Notes: generated from the sequence alone by a model not told the origin. Shown: positions 16,084 to 25,215, counted from the first letter of the stretch. The stretch is DNA of 64,000 nt from Candidatus Binatia bacterium (GCA_029243485.1 JAQWRY010000032.1:1-64000); one strand, 5' to 3'. A program made the numbers and translations.

Positions 16084-18576
16084 ATGACGATTCGCATCGG
16101 CGTTGTTGGCATCCTCGCTTGTTCGTTTTCTCTCATTCTCTCCGCGACTGCGGCGGTCGGGCAGAACCGGGCCGGCCCCGGCTTCGTCGAAAGCATCGAG
16201 ACCGAGGGCGACCCCGCCACCGGTATCGACATGGAGGAGGACGCGGCCGCCGCTCAGGCCGAGCAGATCGAGTCCACCGGCAAGGTGCCCACGGGCCTGT
16301 CTGGGCGCCGCGCCAAGCAGGTCGAAGAGATCGTCGTGAGCGCGCGACGACGCGCGGAGTTGCTCGAGGATACACCGATCTCCGTTACCGCCGTGAACGC
16401 AGAAACCCTGGTCCAAGCGCAGGTCACGAAGTTGCCTGACTTGCAGTACCTGGTTCCGAACCTTCAGATCTCACAAGGGCGCGGAGGCACCGGCGGCGCT
16501 CTGCGCATCCGCGGCGTGGGTCCCACCGAGTCGGGCAACCCCGGCGTCGGGACCTACATCGACGGCATCTTTCTGCAGAACGGCACCGCAGCCCTGTTGA
16601 ACGTGATCGATGTGCAGCAGGTCGAAGTGCTGCGGGGGCCGCAGGGAACCTTGTTCGGAAAGAACACGCTCGGTGGCGCGGTGAACTTCACGACCGTGGC
16701 ACCGTCCGATGAGCTGGCCGGCTCCGCGTGGCTTCGTGCCGGCAGCTTCGGCACCGTCGAGACGCGCGCGATGCTGAGCGTGCCGGTCAAGATCGGCGCG
16801 CTCGAGGACAAGGTCTTCACGCGCTGGTCCTTCGCCTCGGCCAACTCGGACGGATACACCTACAACTCCGGGCTCGACCAGTACCATAACAACCGGAGTG
16901 CCCTCTGGTTCCTAGGGAAGGTTCGCGTTCTTCCGATCGAGGATCTCGAGATCAACGTGAACGCGAACTACTTTCAGAACAAGACGAACGGCGCCGGCGG
17001 GCGCTGCGTGGAGGTGCAGGAGGCGGATCCGTCCATCCGCGGTCTCCTTCTCATCGCGAATCCGAACTTCTTCGAGAAGTGCAATGCAACGAAACCGTTC
17101 GAGTTTCGCACCTTCTCCCAGATGCTTTACCAGGACACGAACTATGGGCTGTGGGGCAACGCTCAGTACTCGCTCGGCGAGGTCGGCGTCTTCGACGACC
17201 TGAATGTGAAGCTGTTGGGCTCCTGGCGGAAGAACAAGAACCGTACGCGCGAAGACATCGACCTCACCGAAGACCTCATCATCGAGCTCACGAACATCAA
17301 TATCGGAGACGTGCAGGGTGACCCGTCGAGGACGACATCGAGCCTGGTTGAGGGACAAGTGTTCGGGACGGCGCTCGACGGCGACATCAGCTTCATCGGT
17401 GGCGGGTTCGCGAGTTGGGAGAACAACAGCCTGGCGAACGTCGTCCGCTCGAACCCGCCCACGCTCGACTATGTCGGTGGGTTCACCGTGGGGCCGGTCG
17501 AGCGGGACGAGAGCGACTGGGCGTTTTATGGTCAGGCGGCGTGGAACTTGCTCGAATGGCTGAGCCTGACGGGCGGAATCCGATACACGAGCGAAACGCG
17601 CGGAGTCACGCGCTCGACCATCTTCCCGCTAGGAGGCAATCCCACCGCGACAGAGCCGGTCGTTACTTCTGGCGGCTCGGATAGCCAGGGCTTCACCGAG
17701 TGGACGCCGATGGTTAGCCTCCAGCTCACCGCCCCCGAGGATCTTCTCGACACGATCTCCCTCGATCACCTCATGGGCTATTTCACCTACTCGAAGGGCT
17801 TTTCGAGCGGCGGCTTCAACGCGGTGGTCGGGAGCACGGGTGACGTCGGCGGCTTGATCCCGTTCGATCCGTCAACGCTCGACAACTACGAGATCGGTTT
17901 CAAGACGATCGGCTTCGATCAGCGCGCTACTTTCAACCTCACTCTGTTCTACATGGACTACCAGGACATTCAGGTAACCCAGTCAGAGAGCGTGTTTGTG
18001 CCGGGGCAGGAGCTCCCCGAGAACGTGCGCCTCATCGTGAACGCTTCGAAGGCGACACTGAAGGGCATCGAGGCCGAAGTCATCACGCGCCCGATCGACG
18101 GCCTCCTCATCTCGGGCAACATCGGCGTCCTCGATTCCGAGTACGGTGACTTCCCCGACATCTCTGCGCTGGATGCGGTCAGCGAGATTAACCGGCAGGG
18201 AGAGACGTTCAACCAGGTCCCCGAGTTTACGAGCTACCTGGCGGTGCAGTACTCGTTCGGCATCGACGTCGGCCCGACTTGGCTCGACGGCTGGCTGACG
18301 CCGCGGCTGGATTGGTACTACCAGACGAAGGTGCACAACCTGCAGCCGGAGGACACGTCCGGGCACGTTCCCGGCTACAATCTGCTGAACGCTCGACTCT
18401 CATACGACTTCCTCGACGATCGCGCTCAGGTTGCCCTCTGGGGCCGGAATCTGGCCGCCGCCGAGTACTTCAACACGAGCGGTGGCACGACCGGGACCTT
18501 CGGGTACGCGACGCAGTACTTCGCACCGCCGATCTCGTGGGGCGGGGAGATCAGCTACCGGTTCTCGGCGGGCTGA
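16084..18576 (+). CDS. TonB-dependent outer-membrane receptor
   Basis: 830 residues. A Sec signal peptide (IGVVGILACSFSLILSATAA) is followed by a TonB-box-like EEIVVSARRRAELLEDTPIS. The plug domain contains LRIRGVGPTESGNPGVGTYIDG and VEVLRGPQGTLFGKNTLGGA; the remainder is the beta-barrel, ending in a YRFSAG strand. Spacing and motifs match the FyuA/sphingomonad-type receptors common in bacteria that degrade complex organics, so a siderophore, vitamin or organic substrate is possible. No FecR/sigma pair or transporter adjoins it, and the ligand cannot be deduced. It is flanked on both sides by decayed genes. Confidence 0.95.
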   Translation: MTIRIGVVGILACSFSLILSATAAVGQNRAGPGFVESIETEGDPATGIDMEEDAAAAQAEQIESTGKVPTGLSGRRAKQVEEIVVSARRRAELLEDTPISVTAVNAETLVQAQVTKLPDLQYLVPNLQISQGRGGTGGALRIRGVGPTESGNPGVGTYIDGIFLQNGTAALLNVIDVQQVEVLRGPQGTLFGKNTLGGAVNFTTVAPSDELAGSAWLRAGSFGTVETRAMLSVPVKIGALEDKVFTRWSFASANSDGYTYNSGLDQYHNNRSALWFLGKVRVLPIEDLEINVNANYFQNKTNGAGGRCVEVQEADPSIRGLLLIANPNFFEKCNATKPFEFRTFSQMLYQDTNYGLWGNAQYSLGEVGVFDDLNVKLLGSWRKNKNRTREDIDLTEDLIIELTNINIGDVQGDPSRTTSSLVEGQVFGTALDGDISFIGGGFASWENNSLANVVRSNPPTLDYVGGFTVGPVERDESDWAFYGQAAWNLLEWLSLTGGIRYTSETRGVTRSTIFPLGGNPTATEPVVTSGGSDSQGFTEWTPMVSLQLTAPEDLLDTISLDHLMGYFTYSKGFSSGGFNAVVGSTGDVGGLIPFDPSTLDNYEIGFKTIGFDQRATFNLTLFYMDYQDIQVTQSESVFVPGQELPENVRLIVNASKATLKGIEAEVITRPIDGLLISGNIGVLDSEYGDFPDISALDAVSEINRQGETFNQVPEFTSYLAVQYSFGIDVGPTWLDGWLTPRLDWYYQTKVHNLQPEDTSGHVPGYNLLNARLSYDFLDDRAQVALWGRNLAAAEYFNTSGGTTGTFGYATQYFAPPISWGGEISYRFSAG

Positions 18577-18800
18577 GCGGCACCGCACTCCACCTCGAGC
18601 CACGTGAGCGACTGGTTCGGCAGGAACAGCAGAAGCTGCTCCTGGCCGAGGCGCACGATCGATGATTCCTCGAACGATCGTGACTCCGCGTGGCTGGACG
18701 AGAGGCGGGCGTTTCGATGGGTGCACGGCCCGTCAAGCTCCAGGAGCACGTCGCGCGACGAGTCCTCGGCCGCGCGGAACGTGGAGGGGAAGACGCGCAT
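18555..18800 (-). pseudogene. Possible C-terminal remnant of a hypothetical protein
   Basis: A minus-strand frame reads GLWARATRNGDTMRVFPSTF, RAAEDSSRDVLLELDG and ends SLTWLEVECGAAQPAENR. It looks protein-like and is preceded in frame by a TAG, so a longer gene may have been truncated. I recognise no family. It overlaps the last codons of the TonB receptor tail to tail. The surrounding 18577-19309 region has no intact gene. Confidence 0.3.
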
Positions 18801-19061
18801 TGTGTCTCCGTTGCGGGTGGCGCGAGCCCAAAGGCCGTCGGCCTACGACGAGCGGCAAGGCAACGAGCCGTTCCCCTGGGTCGCCGACCTTCGCATTCCG
18901 GACGGTTTTCCGGAGGATGGGGCTCGGTCCACGGACTCCTCCAGCTGGGTGTCCCGTTCGAGGCGGGCTCGAACGCGTCTCCCCTCGCCGACCAGTCGAT
19001 TCGACCAAGACTTCCTGGCGCATCGTCAATGAGCGCGGGGCCCGAATCTGTCTTCATGTAG

Positions 19062-19190
19062 ACGCCGAACACGAGCGGGGTCGCGACGATCGAGACCTGC
19101 GGTTCGGGTTTCGACACGGTGCTCCACATCCGCGAGGGCTCGTGCAACCTCTCGGCGAACGAGATCGCCTGTAACGACGACTCTTGCGGG
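19062..19190 (+). pseudogene. Remnant of a secreted protein with a pre-peptidase-like repeat
   Basis: After an in-frame TAG at 19059-19061 the plus strand reads VATIETCGSGFDTVLHIREG, then NEIACNDDSCG. The T.TCGS.FDTVL...G and ACNDD pattern is characteristic of beta-sandwich (pre-peptidase C-terminal-like) domains in secreted proteins. It then runs into unrelated sequence, and there is no start. The motif is seen; the family name is from general knowledge. Confidence 0.5.
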
Positions 19191-19309
19191 TTGAGCTTTC
19201 GTGTCGGCCCGGTAGTGGGCCCTTCACGCTCGACATCGCGCCGCGGCGCTCGTGTAGGGCTCGACGACGCGGGAGTTCCTTGAGGAGGTGGGCTCGTTGC
19301 TCGACTAGA

Positions 19310-19858
19310 CTAGGGGGTGCGCGCCGCCCGAAGCTCCTCCAGTTTTCGAATGCGCCGATCGTCCGTGCCGAGGTACTCGATGAGCACGGCTGTGACGCGT
19401 CCGACGTCGAGAGTTCCGGCGTCGCGCATTTCCTCGAGGTCGGCCCAGTCCCTTGTTCGATCGAAGAACGTCTTGAATACGGCAATGTCGTGGCAGGAGA
19501 GAAACGGGATCTCGGTTCCTGCGAAGCTCTCCCAGCGGGTCCGATGAAAGACGGCGCCGTGAAAGGGTGTCGTGTCGAGGAATACGTCGACCGGCGTGTT
19601 GTCCCACCAGAGCCGAACCTGCCCGTCGCGGAGCAGAGCCTTTTCGCTGGCGTCATCGAAACGGACAGGGGCGGGGAGGGCAGAGAGAACGGCACCTGCC
19701 TGGTCGGTGTCGACGAAGATGTTCACGTCGATGTCGATGGTGCCCCGCGCGCGCTGCGTGCACCACGCCAGAGCGAGCGCTCCGCCAAACGCATGAGGTA
19801 GATTCGCCGCGCGGAGCGCCTGGTGTAGGGCGACGATCTTCTCCGTCAGGGAGGTCAT
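19310..19858 (-). CDS. Nucleotidyltransferase, AbiEii/AbiGii-toxin-like
   Basis: 182-residue protein with the nucleotidyltransferase core: HAFGGALALAWCTQRARGTI then DIDVNIFVD (GG...T.DIDv pattern), followed by VDVFLDTTPFH as the likely third acidic position and a helical C-terminus (DIAVFKTFFDRTRDWADLEEM). This arrangement is found in AbiEii-type toxins that modify tRNA ends and in related MNT-like proteins. Its ATG at 19858 overlaps the stop of the XRE gene (ATGA). The pair resembles a type IV toxin-antitoxin or regulator-enzyme module. Toxicity is inferred from family and layout only. Confidence 0.75.
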   Translation of the reverse strand: MTSLTEKIVALHQALRAANLPHAFGGALALAWCTQRARGTIDIDVNIFVDTDQAGAVLSALPAPVRFDDASEKALLRDGQVRLWWDNTPVDVFLDTTPFHGAVFHRTRWESFAGTEIPFLSCHDIAVFKTFFDRTRDWADLEEMRDAGTLDVGRVTAVLIEYLGTDDRRIRKLEELRAARTP

Positions 19859-20184
19859 GTCGCGCCGAACTTCGGGTAGCGAAGCGTCTTCGTATGGCGC
19901 GTTGGGAAGTGTGCGGCCAACTCGAGCACGGCGCGGAGTTCGTCGCCGCGCGGGTAGCCGTCTTGCTCGCGAATTCGTGGCGACAGCTCGATGTCGGTGG
20001 CGTACCCGAAGGCGGTTAGGAGCCGTAGAAACGTCGTGACCGTGGGCGTCTTGCGTCCCTTTTCGTACGCGACGAGCGTCGAATGCGAGGTCCCCGCCCG
20101 CTCGGCGGCGGCACGCAAAGAGAGGCCGGCTCCCTGACGTGCGGAAGCGAGGATCGTAGCCGGATGCCCCTCGGGTCCGTTCAT
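19855..20184 (-). CDS. XRE-family helix-turn-helix regulator (antitoxin-like)
   Basis: 109 residues. The HTH covers about residues 10-65: ARQGAGLSLRAAAERAGTSH, STLVAYEKGRKTPTVTTFLR. The C-terminal half has a short extension (DELRAVLELAAHFPTRHTKT) that may contact the partner. It is the first gene of a two-gene operon with the nucleotidyltransferase. A perfect 8-bp inverted repeat starts 8 bp upstream of its ATG and is the likely autoregulatory operator. The layout fits toxin-antitoxin control. Confidence 0.8.
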   Translation of the reverse strand: MNGPEGHPATILASARQGAGLSLRAAAERAGTSHSTLVAYEKGRKTPTVTTFLRLLTAFGYATDIELSPRIREQDGYPRGDELRAVLELAAHFPTRHTKTLRYPKFGAT

Positions 20185-20191
20185 GATTTAA

Positions 20192-20211
20192 TGGTATCCG
20201 AAAGGATACCA
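20192..20211. promoter_or_regulatory. Perfect inverted repeat, operator for the XRE regulator
   Basis: TGGTATCC, a 4-base spacer GAAA, then GGATACCA: 8-bp arms with no mismatch, directly upstream of the XRE start codon at 20184. An AT-rich stretch between the repeat and the start (CATTAAATCATGA on the minus strand) could hold the -10 element, so a bound dimer would block transcription. The symmetry is seen; the binding is inferred. Confidence 0.65.
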
Positions 20212-20284
20212 CCAGGCAAGGCGGCAGGCGCCACGGGGAAAATCTGCGTGGAGCTGGGTCGGGAGCGCTGCTAGCGTCAGCGCG

Positions 20285-20488
20285 ATGTCCGACGAGCTGA
20301 CGCGCGCGCTCGACCAGGCCGGCCAAGAGTTTCGGTTGCAGTTCTACTATCGGGACCTGGTCCGGCCGATTCTGAATCTGCCGCGCAAGCAATGGCCGAG
20401 CTGCTGCGGCGGGCACTGCGAGCCGTGCGCTCAGGTGCTGGTCGCCGTCGCGGATCGAGTGCAGGAACTGCTCGGCGAAACCACCTGA
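20285..20488 (+). CDS. Small Cys-rich hypothetical protein
   Basis: 67 residues: an N-terminal helix rich in charged residues (DELTRALDQAGQEFRLQFYY), then LVRPILNLPRKQWPSCCGGH and CEPCAQVLVAVADRVQELLG. The central CCGGHCEPC cluster offers four Cys and one His, suitable for zinc or an Fe-S centre, or a redox pair. It is transcribed divergently from the XRE regulator, about 100 bp away, so it may share the operator region. I know no characterised family member. Confidence 0.5.
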   Translation: MSDELTRALDQAGQEFRLQFYYRDLVRPILNLPRKQWPSCCGGHCEPCAQVLVAVADRVQELLGETT

Positions 20489-20756
20489 TCGGGTGACCGG
20501 CGTTGGCCCCACCGAGGCTCTGCGGCACCGCAGATCGGCTGCAAGATTCTGAACTCGGCTATGGTGCGCAGGTGCCGTTCGAGTTGCAGATCGAGTTGGG
20601 GAAGAACGACCACTCCGGGTAAGTCGAGCATGGGCCTGGGCCTGCGGTGGGGCCGGCCACGCACGAACCCGCCCTGAGGGCGCAGCAGTTCCCGAGCCCG
20701 CCCGGCGGCGGCTCGAGCGTGTCCATCGCATCGCCGAGGAATGCGTCGGTCAGGCT

Positions 20757-21017
20757 CTAGTTCGTCGCCCAAGCGACGGTCGCGACGCAGTCCCCCTTCG
20801 CGTCAGCCTTCCGCCCAGCCTTCGCGAGCTTGGCGTCCGCTTTGGCCAAGCCGGCCTCCTCCACGGCGAGGCCCTTGGCCGCTGCCACGGATTTGCACTT
20901 GGCCTTCTGCAGCGCCGCACTACCGGCTGTTCGCTACTGCCTCGCCGTGCATGCGCTCCGGGCCGAAGCTCCCTCGGGCAACAGGAGCGCGAGAGTCAAG
21001 CCGGTGGCCGCTGCCAC
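20757..21017 (-). pseudogene. Small secreted Ala/Lys/Cys-rich protein with in-frame TAG
   Basis: From a GTG at 21017 the frame encodes a signal-peptide-like start (TGLTLALLLPEGASA) and then meets a TAG at 20934-20936. Past it the same frame continues with ALQKAKCKSVAAAKGLAVEE, AGLAKADAKLAKAGRKADAK and GDCVATVAWATN, ending at the TAG of 20757-20759. KCK...GD/GGC repeats of this kind form a secreted coiled protein family in uncultured deltaproteobacterial genomes. One stop and probably a deletion have broken it. It starts only 3 bp after the truncated P-II gene. Confidence 0.5.
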
Positions 21018-21020
21018 TTC

Positions 21021-21272
<252 letters not shown>

Positions 21273-21520
21273 TCATCGTGGGTTCTCGCTCAATCATCAA
21301 AATGGTGCTCCTGGACGGCAGCTTGGTGGAAACGTCACTGCCTGATTTAGTGATAGGCGCCCAGATATTGTGGCGAAGGGGCAGGCCGCGAGGAGAGCGG
21401 TCCGAAGTGCCCAAAAATCAGGCAGGGGCGAGGGCCTGGCCAGCGTTCGGGAGGCGGCCGGCCATCGATCCGCGCGCTGCAGTGGTCCAAGAGCCGCCCC
21501 GATAGAGGAGTCCTTGAGTC

Positions 21521-23182
21521 GTGAAAAAGATCACAAGAGTCGCTCTCAAAGTCACACTGGTTCTCGCACTCCTACTCGGTGCGGCGTGGTTGAATCGCTC
21601 CGCCCTGGTGTTGACCGCGGTCGGGATCGCCATGGACATGGGCGGTTCCGTGGGACCCAACGTTGCGGTCGAGTGGCAGGCCGGAGAGCCGGACGCGGGT
21701 GCGCCCGGGGAGCGGCCGCCGAACATCGTCCTGATTCTCGCCGACGATCTCGGGTGGAACGACCTGACCTTCGGCGGCGGGGGTGTTGCCGGAGGGACCG
21801 TTCCGACGCCGCGAATCGATTCCATCGCTGCGGAGGGCGCGAGCTTCGTGAACGGCTACGCGGCCAATGGGACGTGTGCGCCGTCGCGCGCTGCTTTGAT
21901 GTCGGGGCGCTACGGCACGCGGTTTGGATTTGAGTTCACGCCGACGCCTCCGGGCATGGGTACGGTCGTCGGAATGCTCGCCGGCGAGTCGTCGGATCGA
22001 TTGCGCCCAGGGATGCCGGGAGACGGCGGCGAGTCGCTCGCTTACGAGGACATGGGCATGCCTGCCTCTGAGATTACGATCGCGGAACTCCTGAAGGCGC
22101 AGGGCTACCACACGGCGCACATCGGGAAGTGGCATCTCGGACGGAGCAACGGAATGGCGCCGGAGGATCAGGGCTTCGACGAGAGCCTCCTCATGGTCAG
22201 CGGTCTCTACCAGCAGGAGGACGACCCGCAGGTGGTGAACGCTAAGCAGAACTTCGATCCGATCGATCGATTCCTGTGGGCGGGAATGCGGTATGCCGCG
22301 AGCTTCAATGGCAGCGAGGCGTTCGAGCCCGGCGGGTATCTCACGGACTACTACACCGATGAGGCCGTCAAGATGATCGAGGCAAACAAGGATCGCCCGT
22401 TCTTCCTCTACCTCGCGCATTGGGCTCCCCACACGCCACTTCAGGCCTCGAAGGAAGACTACGATGCGCTTTCTCACGTCGAGCTGCACCGCGAGCGCGT
22501 GTACGCGGCGATGATTCGGGCTCTCGATCGTGGTGTCGGACAGGTTCTGGACGCGCTGCGCGAGAACGGGCTCGAGGACAACACGATTGTGATTTTCACG
22601 TCGGACAACGGCGGCGCCGGTTACATTGGTCTGCCCGACGTCAACGATCCCTATCGGGGCTGGAAGATCACCCTCTTCGAGGGCGGCATTCACGTGCCGT
22701 ACTTCGTGAAGTGGCCGGGGAAGATCGCGCCCGGAACGACTGTCGACGAACCGGTACACCACTTCGACGTCTACGCCACGGCGGCCGCGGCCGCGGGTGC
22801 GGCCCTTCCCACCGATCGGAAGATGGACGGGGTGGATCTCGTTCCCTTCGCACGGGGAGAGGCGCAGGGAGCACCGCACGACGCGCTCTTCTGGCGCAGC
22901 GGTGCCTCAAGGAGCGCGCTCGTCGATGGGTGGAAGCTGAACGTCAGCGACCCGCCCGGGCGGAGCTGGCTCTTCGATCTGCGGTCCGACCCCACGGAGC
23001 AGCACGATCTTTCTGCCGAGCGTCCGGAGAAACTTGCGGAGTTGCAGGTCGCGCTCGCGGCTCACAACGCGGAGCAGCAGCCTTCCCGCTGGCCCTCGGG
23101 CGGATCATTCGCGATCAACATCGACAAGGACCTGTCGATCCCCGACGCGGCGGACGACGAATACATCTACTGGTCGAACTGA
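21521..23182 (+). CDS. Sulfatase (arylsulfatase family)
   Basis: 553 residues. A hydrophobic N-terminus (VTLVLALLLGAAW) serves as signal or anchor, so the enzyme acts in the periplasm. LILADDLGWND gives the metal-binding Asp pair near 75-76. NGTCAPSRAALMSGRYG is the sulfatase signature with Cys119 as the formylglycine site (CxPSR). HIGKWHLG and IFTSDNGG are the later active-site motifs. It starts at a GTG. A maturation (formylglycine) enzyme is not encoded nearby. It converges with the PhyH gene, leaving only 34 bp. The substrate, an organic sulfate ester, is unknown. Confidence 0.95.
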   Translation: MKKITRVALKVTLVLALLLGAAWLNRSALVLTAVGIAMDMGGSVGPNVAVEWQAGEPDAGAPGERPPNIVLILADDLGWNDLTFGGGGVAGGTVPTPRIDSIAAEGASFVNGYAANGTCAPSRAALMSGRYGTRFGFEFTPTPPGMGTVVGMLAGESSDRLRPGMPGDGGESLAYEDMGMPASEITIAELLKAQGYHTAHIGKWHLGRSNGMAPEDQGFDESLLMVSGLYQQEDDPQVVNAKQNFDPIDRFLWAGMRYAASFNGSEAFEPGGYLTDYYTDEAVKMIEANKDRPFFLYLAHWAPHTPLQASKEDYDALSHVELHRERVYAAMIRALDRGVGQVLDALRENGLEDNTIVIFTSDNGGAGYIGLPDVNDPYRGWKITLFEGGIHVPYFVKWPGKIAPGTTVDEPVHHFDVYATAAAAAGAALPTDRKMDGVDLVPFARGEAQGAPHDALFWRSGASRSALVDGWKLNVSDPPGRSWLFDLRSDPTEQHDLSAERPEKLAELQVALAAHNAEQQPSRWPSGGSFAINIDKDLSIPDAADDEYIYWSN

Positions 23183-23216
23183 ACGCCTCCGATCGGAGGG
23201 GGACGAGGGCGGCAGT

Positions 23217-24113
23217 TCAGCCCGCGTTCGGAAGCGGAAGGCCGTCGAAGTCGCCGAAGAACTCCGCCATCTTCTCTGGGTGTTCCCCGTCGGGCCGCCG
23301 CCGATGCGGCCAGTGTGCCGGCAGATCGCCGCGACAGTGCACGCAGGGAGCGAACCAGTACTCGCTTCCTCGGAGTGGCGCGACTTCCGCGGCAGCGTAG
23401 CGAAAGGTCATCCCGGCGCGTCGACTGTTGGAGTCGTTCCGTTCGGACCCGTGCAGGAGCAAGTCGGAATGCAGAGAGACCTCGCCGGCTGCGAGTGCGT
23501 TGGTGAACCGCTCTCCCAGGCTTCCAGGCCCGACGGCCTGTCGCTTCAAGACACGCGTGCCGTCGAGAGGTAGGTCTTCGTGGTCGATCGCGCCGCGCAG
23601 ATGGCTGCCGGGAACGAACTGCATCGCCGCGTTCTCTTCGTCCGCCTCGTCGACGGCGAGCCAGACGGTAACGGTACGCGACGGGCTGATCGGCCAGTAG
23701 GCGCCGTCTTGATGGAGCGGCACCTGCATCGGGTCGCCGGGGAGTTTGCAGAAGAGGTGGTTCCCCCAGCAGCCGAAGTTCGTTCCGAGGATGTCCTGCA
23801 CGTAGTCGAGCAGAACCGGCTGCAGCAGCATGTCGTAAATTCCCGCGCAGACCATGTGGTAGGCGTTGATCGAATACGAGTTGCGACGATCTTGCGCGGA
23901 AAGAACCTTCTCCAGTAGATCGTCGAGATAGCTGCGGATCCGCGTGATCTCCGCCGAGTCGAAGGCGGGAAGGCCGCTGATGAAGCCGTTCTCGTTGTAG
24001 TGCTCGATCTGTTCGCGGGTGAGCGTGCGGGCGTTCGCGGGGTCGGCTGGGATGAAGCGTAGCTCGCGCGTGTCGTTCGTGTCCGTTGCGTCGAAGAAGG
24101 TCTTGATCGCCAA
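23217..24113 (-). CDS. Phytanoyl-CoA dioxygenase (PhyH) family protein
   Basis: 298-residue Fe(II)/2-oxoglutarate oxygenase. The iron ligands are visible as VPLHQDGAYWP (His134, Asp136) and LLLHGSERND (His221), with the 2-oxoglutarate-binding Arg a little later (NSRRAG). The family hydroxylates branched acyl-CoAs or diverse small molecules. The ATG at 24113 gives MAIKTFFDATDTND. The gene lies next to an IS remnant and a sulfatase; no operon partner indicates the substrate. Confidence 0.92.
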   Translation of the reverse strand: MAIKTFFDATDTNDTRELRFIPADPANARTLTREQIEHYNENGFISGLPAFDSAEITRIRSYLDDLLEKVLSAQDRRNSYSINAYHMVCAGIYDMLLQPVLLDYVQDILGTNFGCWGNHLFCKLPGDPMQVPLHQDGAYWPISPSRTVTVWLAVDEADEENAAMQFVPGSHLRGAIDHEDLPLDGTRVLKRQAVGPGSLGERFTNALAAGEVSLHSDLLLHGSERNDSNSRRAGMTFRYAAAEVAPLRGSEYWFAPCVHCRGDLPAHWPHRRRPDGEHPEKMAEFFGDFDGLPLPNAG

Positions 24114-24269
24114 TGCAGAGTCCTCCGGGTTGGGTGTCTTCTCTCTACTGCTTGGTGTGCGTGCAGTCGATGGGCGGCGCTGGGCCTTGTCCGCCTCCTG
24201 CAGGAATTACAGACCTCTTAGGACAATTGGGTGTATGAGGTTCACCCCTAAGCCTAGAGGAGGTCGCTC

Positions 24270-25056
24270 ATGTCCAATGACGAGCGGGAGATCCGCCGCA
24301 AGCTGCGTGTCCTCGAGCATGCAGGCCGGGGTGGAAACATCCGTCTGACCTGCCGGTACTTCGGAATTCCCGGTTCTCTGTTCTAGGTCTGGCGAGGCAA
24401 GTACCGAGCTCGAAGTCGAGCGGGCCTAGCACGAAAGAAAGCAGTCGGCGCCGTCTATCCGACAGCGATTGCGCCTGAGGCCGTCGAGAAGGTCCTTCAC
24501 CTACGCCGCACGTACCACCTCGGGCCCATCCGAATCGTCTGGTACATGGAGCGCTATCACGGCATTCGGATCTCCGATGCCAGCGTCTAACGCACCTGTG
24601 GGCGCCATGGGATGAATCGCCTCCCCGGCCGAGTCGGGCGACGCGCGATTCATACCCATCGCTACGAAAAGCAGGTGCCGGGCCGTCATGTGCAAGTAGA
24701 CGTTACGTTTTTGAACTTGAAGAGGAAGCGGGGGAAGCTTGCGAGGCACTTCCAATACACCGCGATCGACGACGCGACCTGCATTCGTGCGCTCAAGGTC
24801 TACACCCGCCACACCCAGCAGAACGCGATCGCCTTCATGGGCTACGTCGTCGAGAAGTTTCCGTTTCGCATCAACATGGTGCGCACCGATCGCGGACATG
24901 AGTTCCAGGCGCTGTTTCATTGGCACCTGGCGGATCGCGGAATTGAGCACGCCTACATCAAGCCACGCACGCCCCGACTCAATGGCAAGGTCGAACGCTC
25001 ACACCGAACCGACAAGCAGGAATTCTATCAGCTGCTTACGTAAAAAGACGACGTCC
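24270..25056 (+). mobile_element. IS481-type transposase gene, decayed (three in-frame stops, 3' end missing)
   Basis: A single frame from the ATG at 24270 encodes a transposase: N-terminal HTH (EREIRRKLRVLEHAG, TCRYFGIPGS), VEKVLHLRRTYHLGPIRIVW, then the DDE core with VQVDVTFLNL, FQYTAIDDATCIRALKVY, VRTDRGHEFQALFHWHLADR and TPRLNGKVERSHRTDKQEFY. In-frame stops lie at 24384-24386 (TAG), 24588-24590 (TAA) and 25041-25043 (TAA). Each sits where related transposases have Tyr. After KDDV the frame leaves the family, about 40 residues short. No terminal repeats were located; the left end must lie between 24114 and 24269. Not functional. Confidence 0.85.
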
Positions 25057-25215
25057 TGGATCGCCTCGTAGGTCGAGTCGAAGCTCACGTCGCAGGTCGG
25101 ATCGGTGGGCTCGGGACCGGGCGCGGGCGGCTCGGTCCAGAGCGGTCGCTGCTTCCGCAGCCAGCGACGAGGAACAAGGCGGAGAGGATGATGGGGTAAT
25201 GACGGGCATCCGATC
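25044..25215 (-). pseudogene. Lipoprotein gene start, frameshifted and cut by the IS481-type element
   Basis: The minus strand encodes HYPIILSALFLVAGCGSSDR, a textbook lipoprotein signal. After a frame change it continues with TEPPAPGPEPTDPTCDVSFD and STYEAIQDVVF. It then runs into the transposase sequence near 25044-25056. The CDVSFDSTYEAIQ pattern occurs near the start of secreted proteins in related genomes, followed there by a GC..CH haem-like motif that is absent here. Insertion of the element and one frameshift inactivated it. Confidence 0.55.

Noticed and set aside
18604-19032. Overlapping ORFs on both strands after the TonB receptor
   Set aside because: Arg/Ser-rich shadow composition; only the short pieces listed as remnants look protein-like.
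21293-21309. NtrC-type binding site before glnB
   Set aside because: The minus strand has GCACCATTTTG, one good half, but the other half does not complete the palindrome, and no sigma-54 promoter was found.
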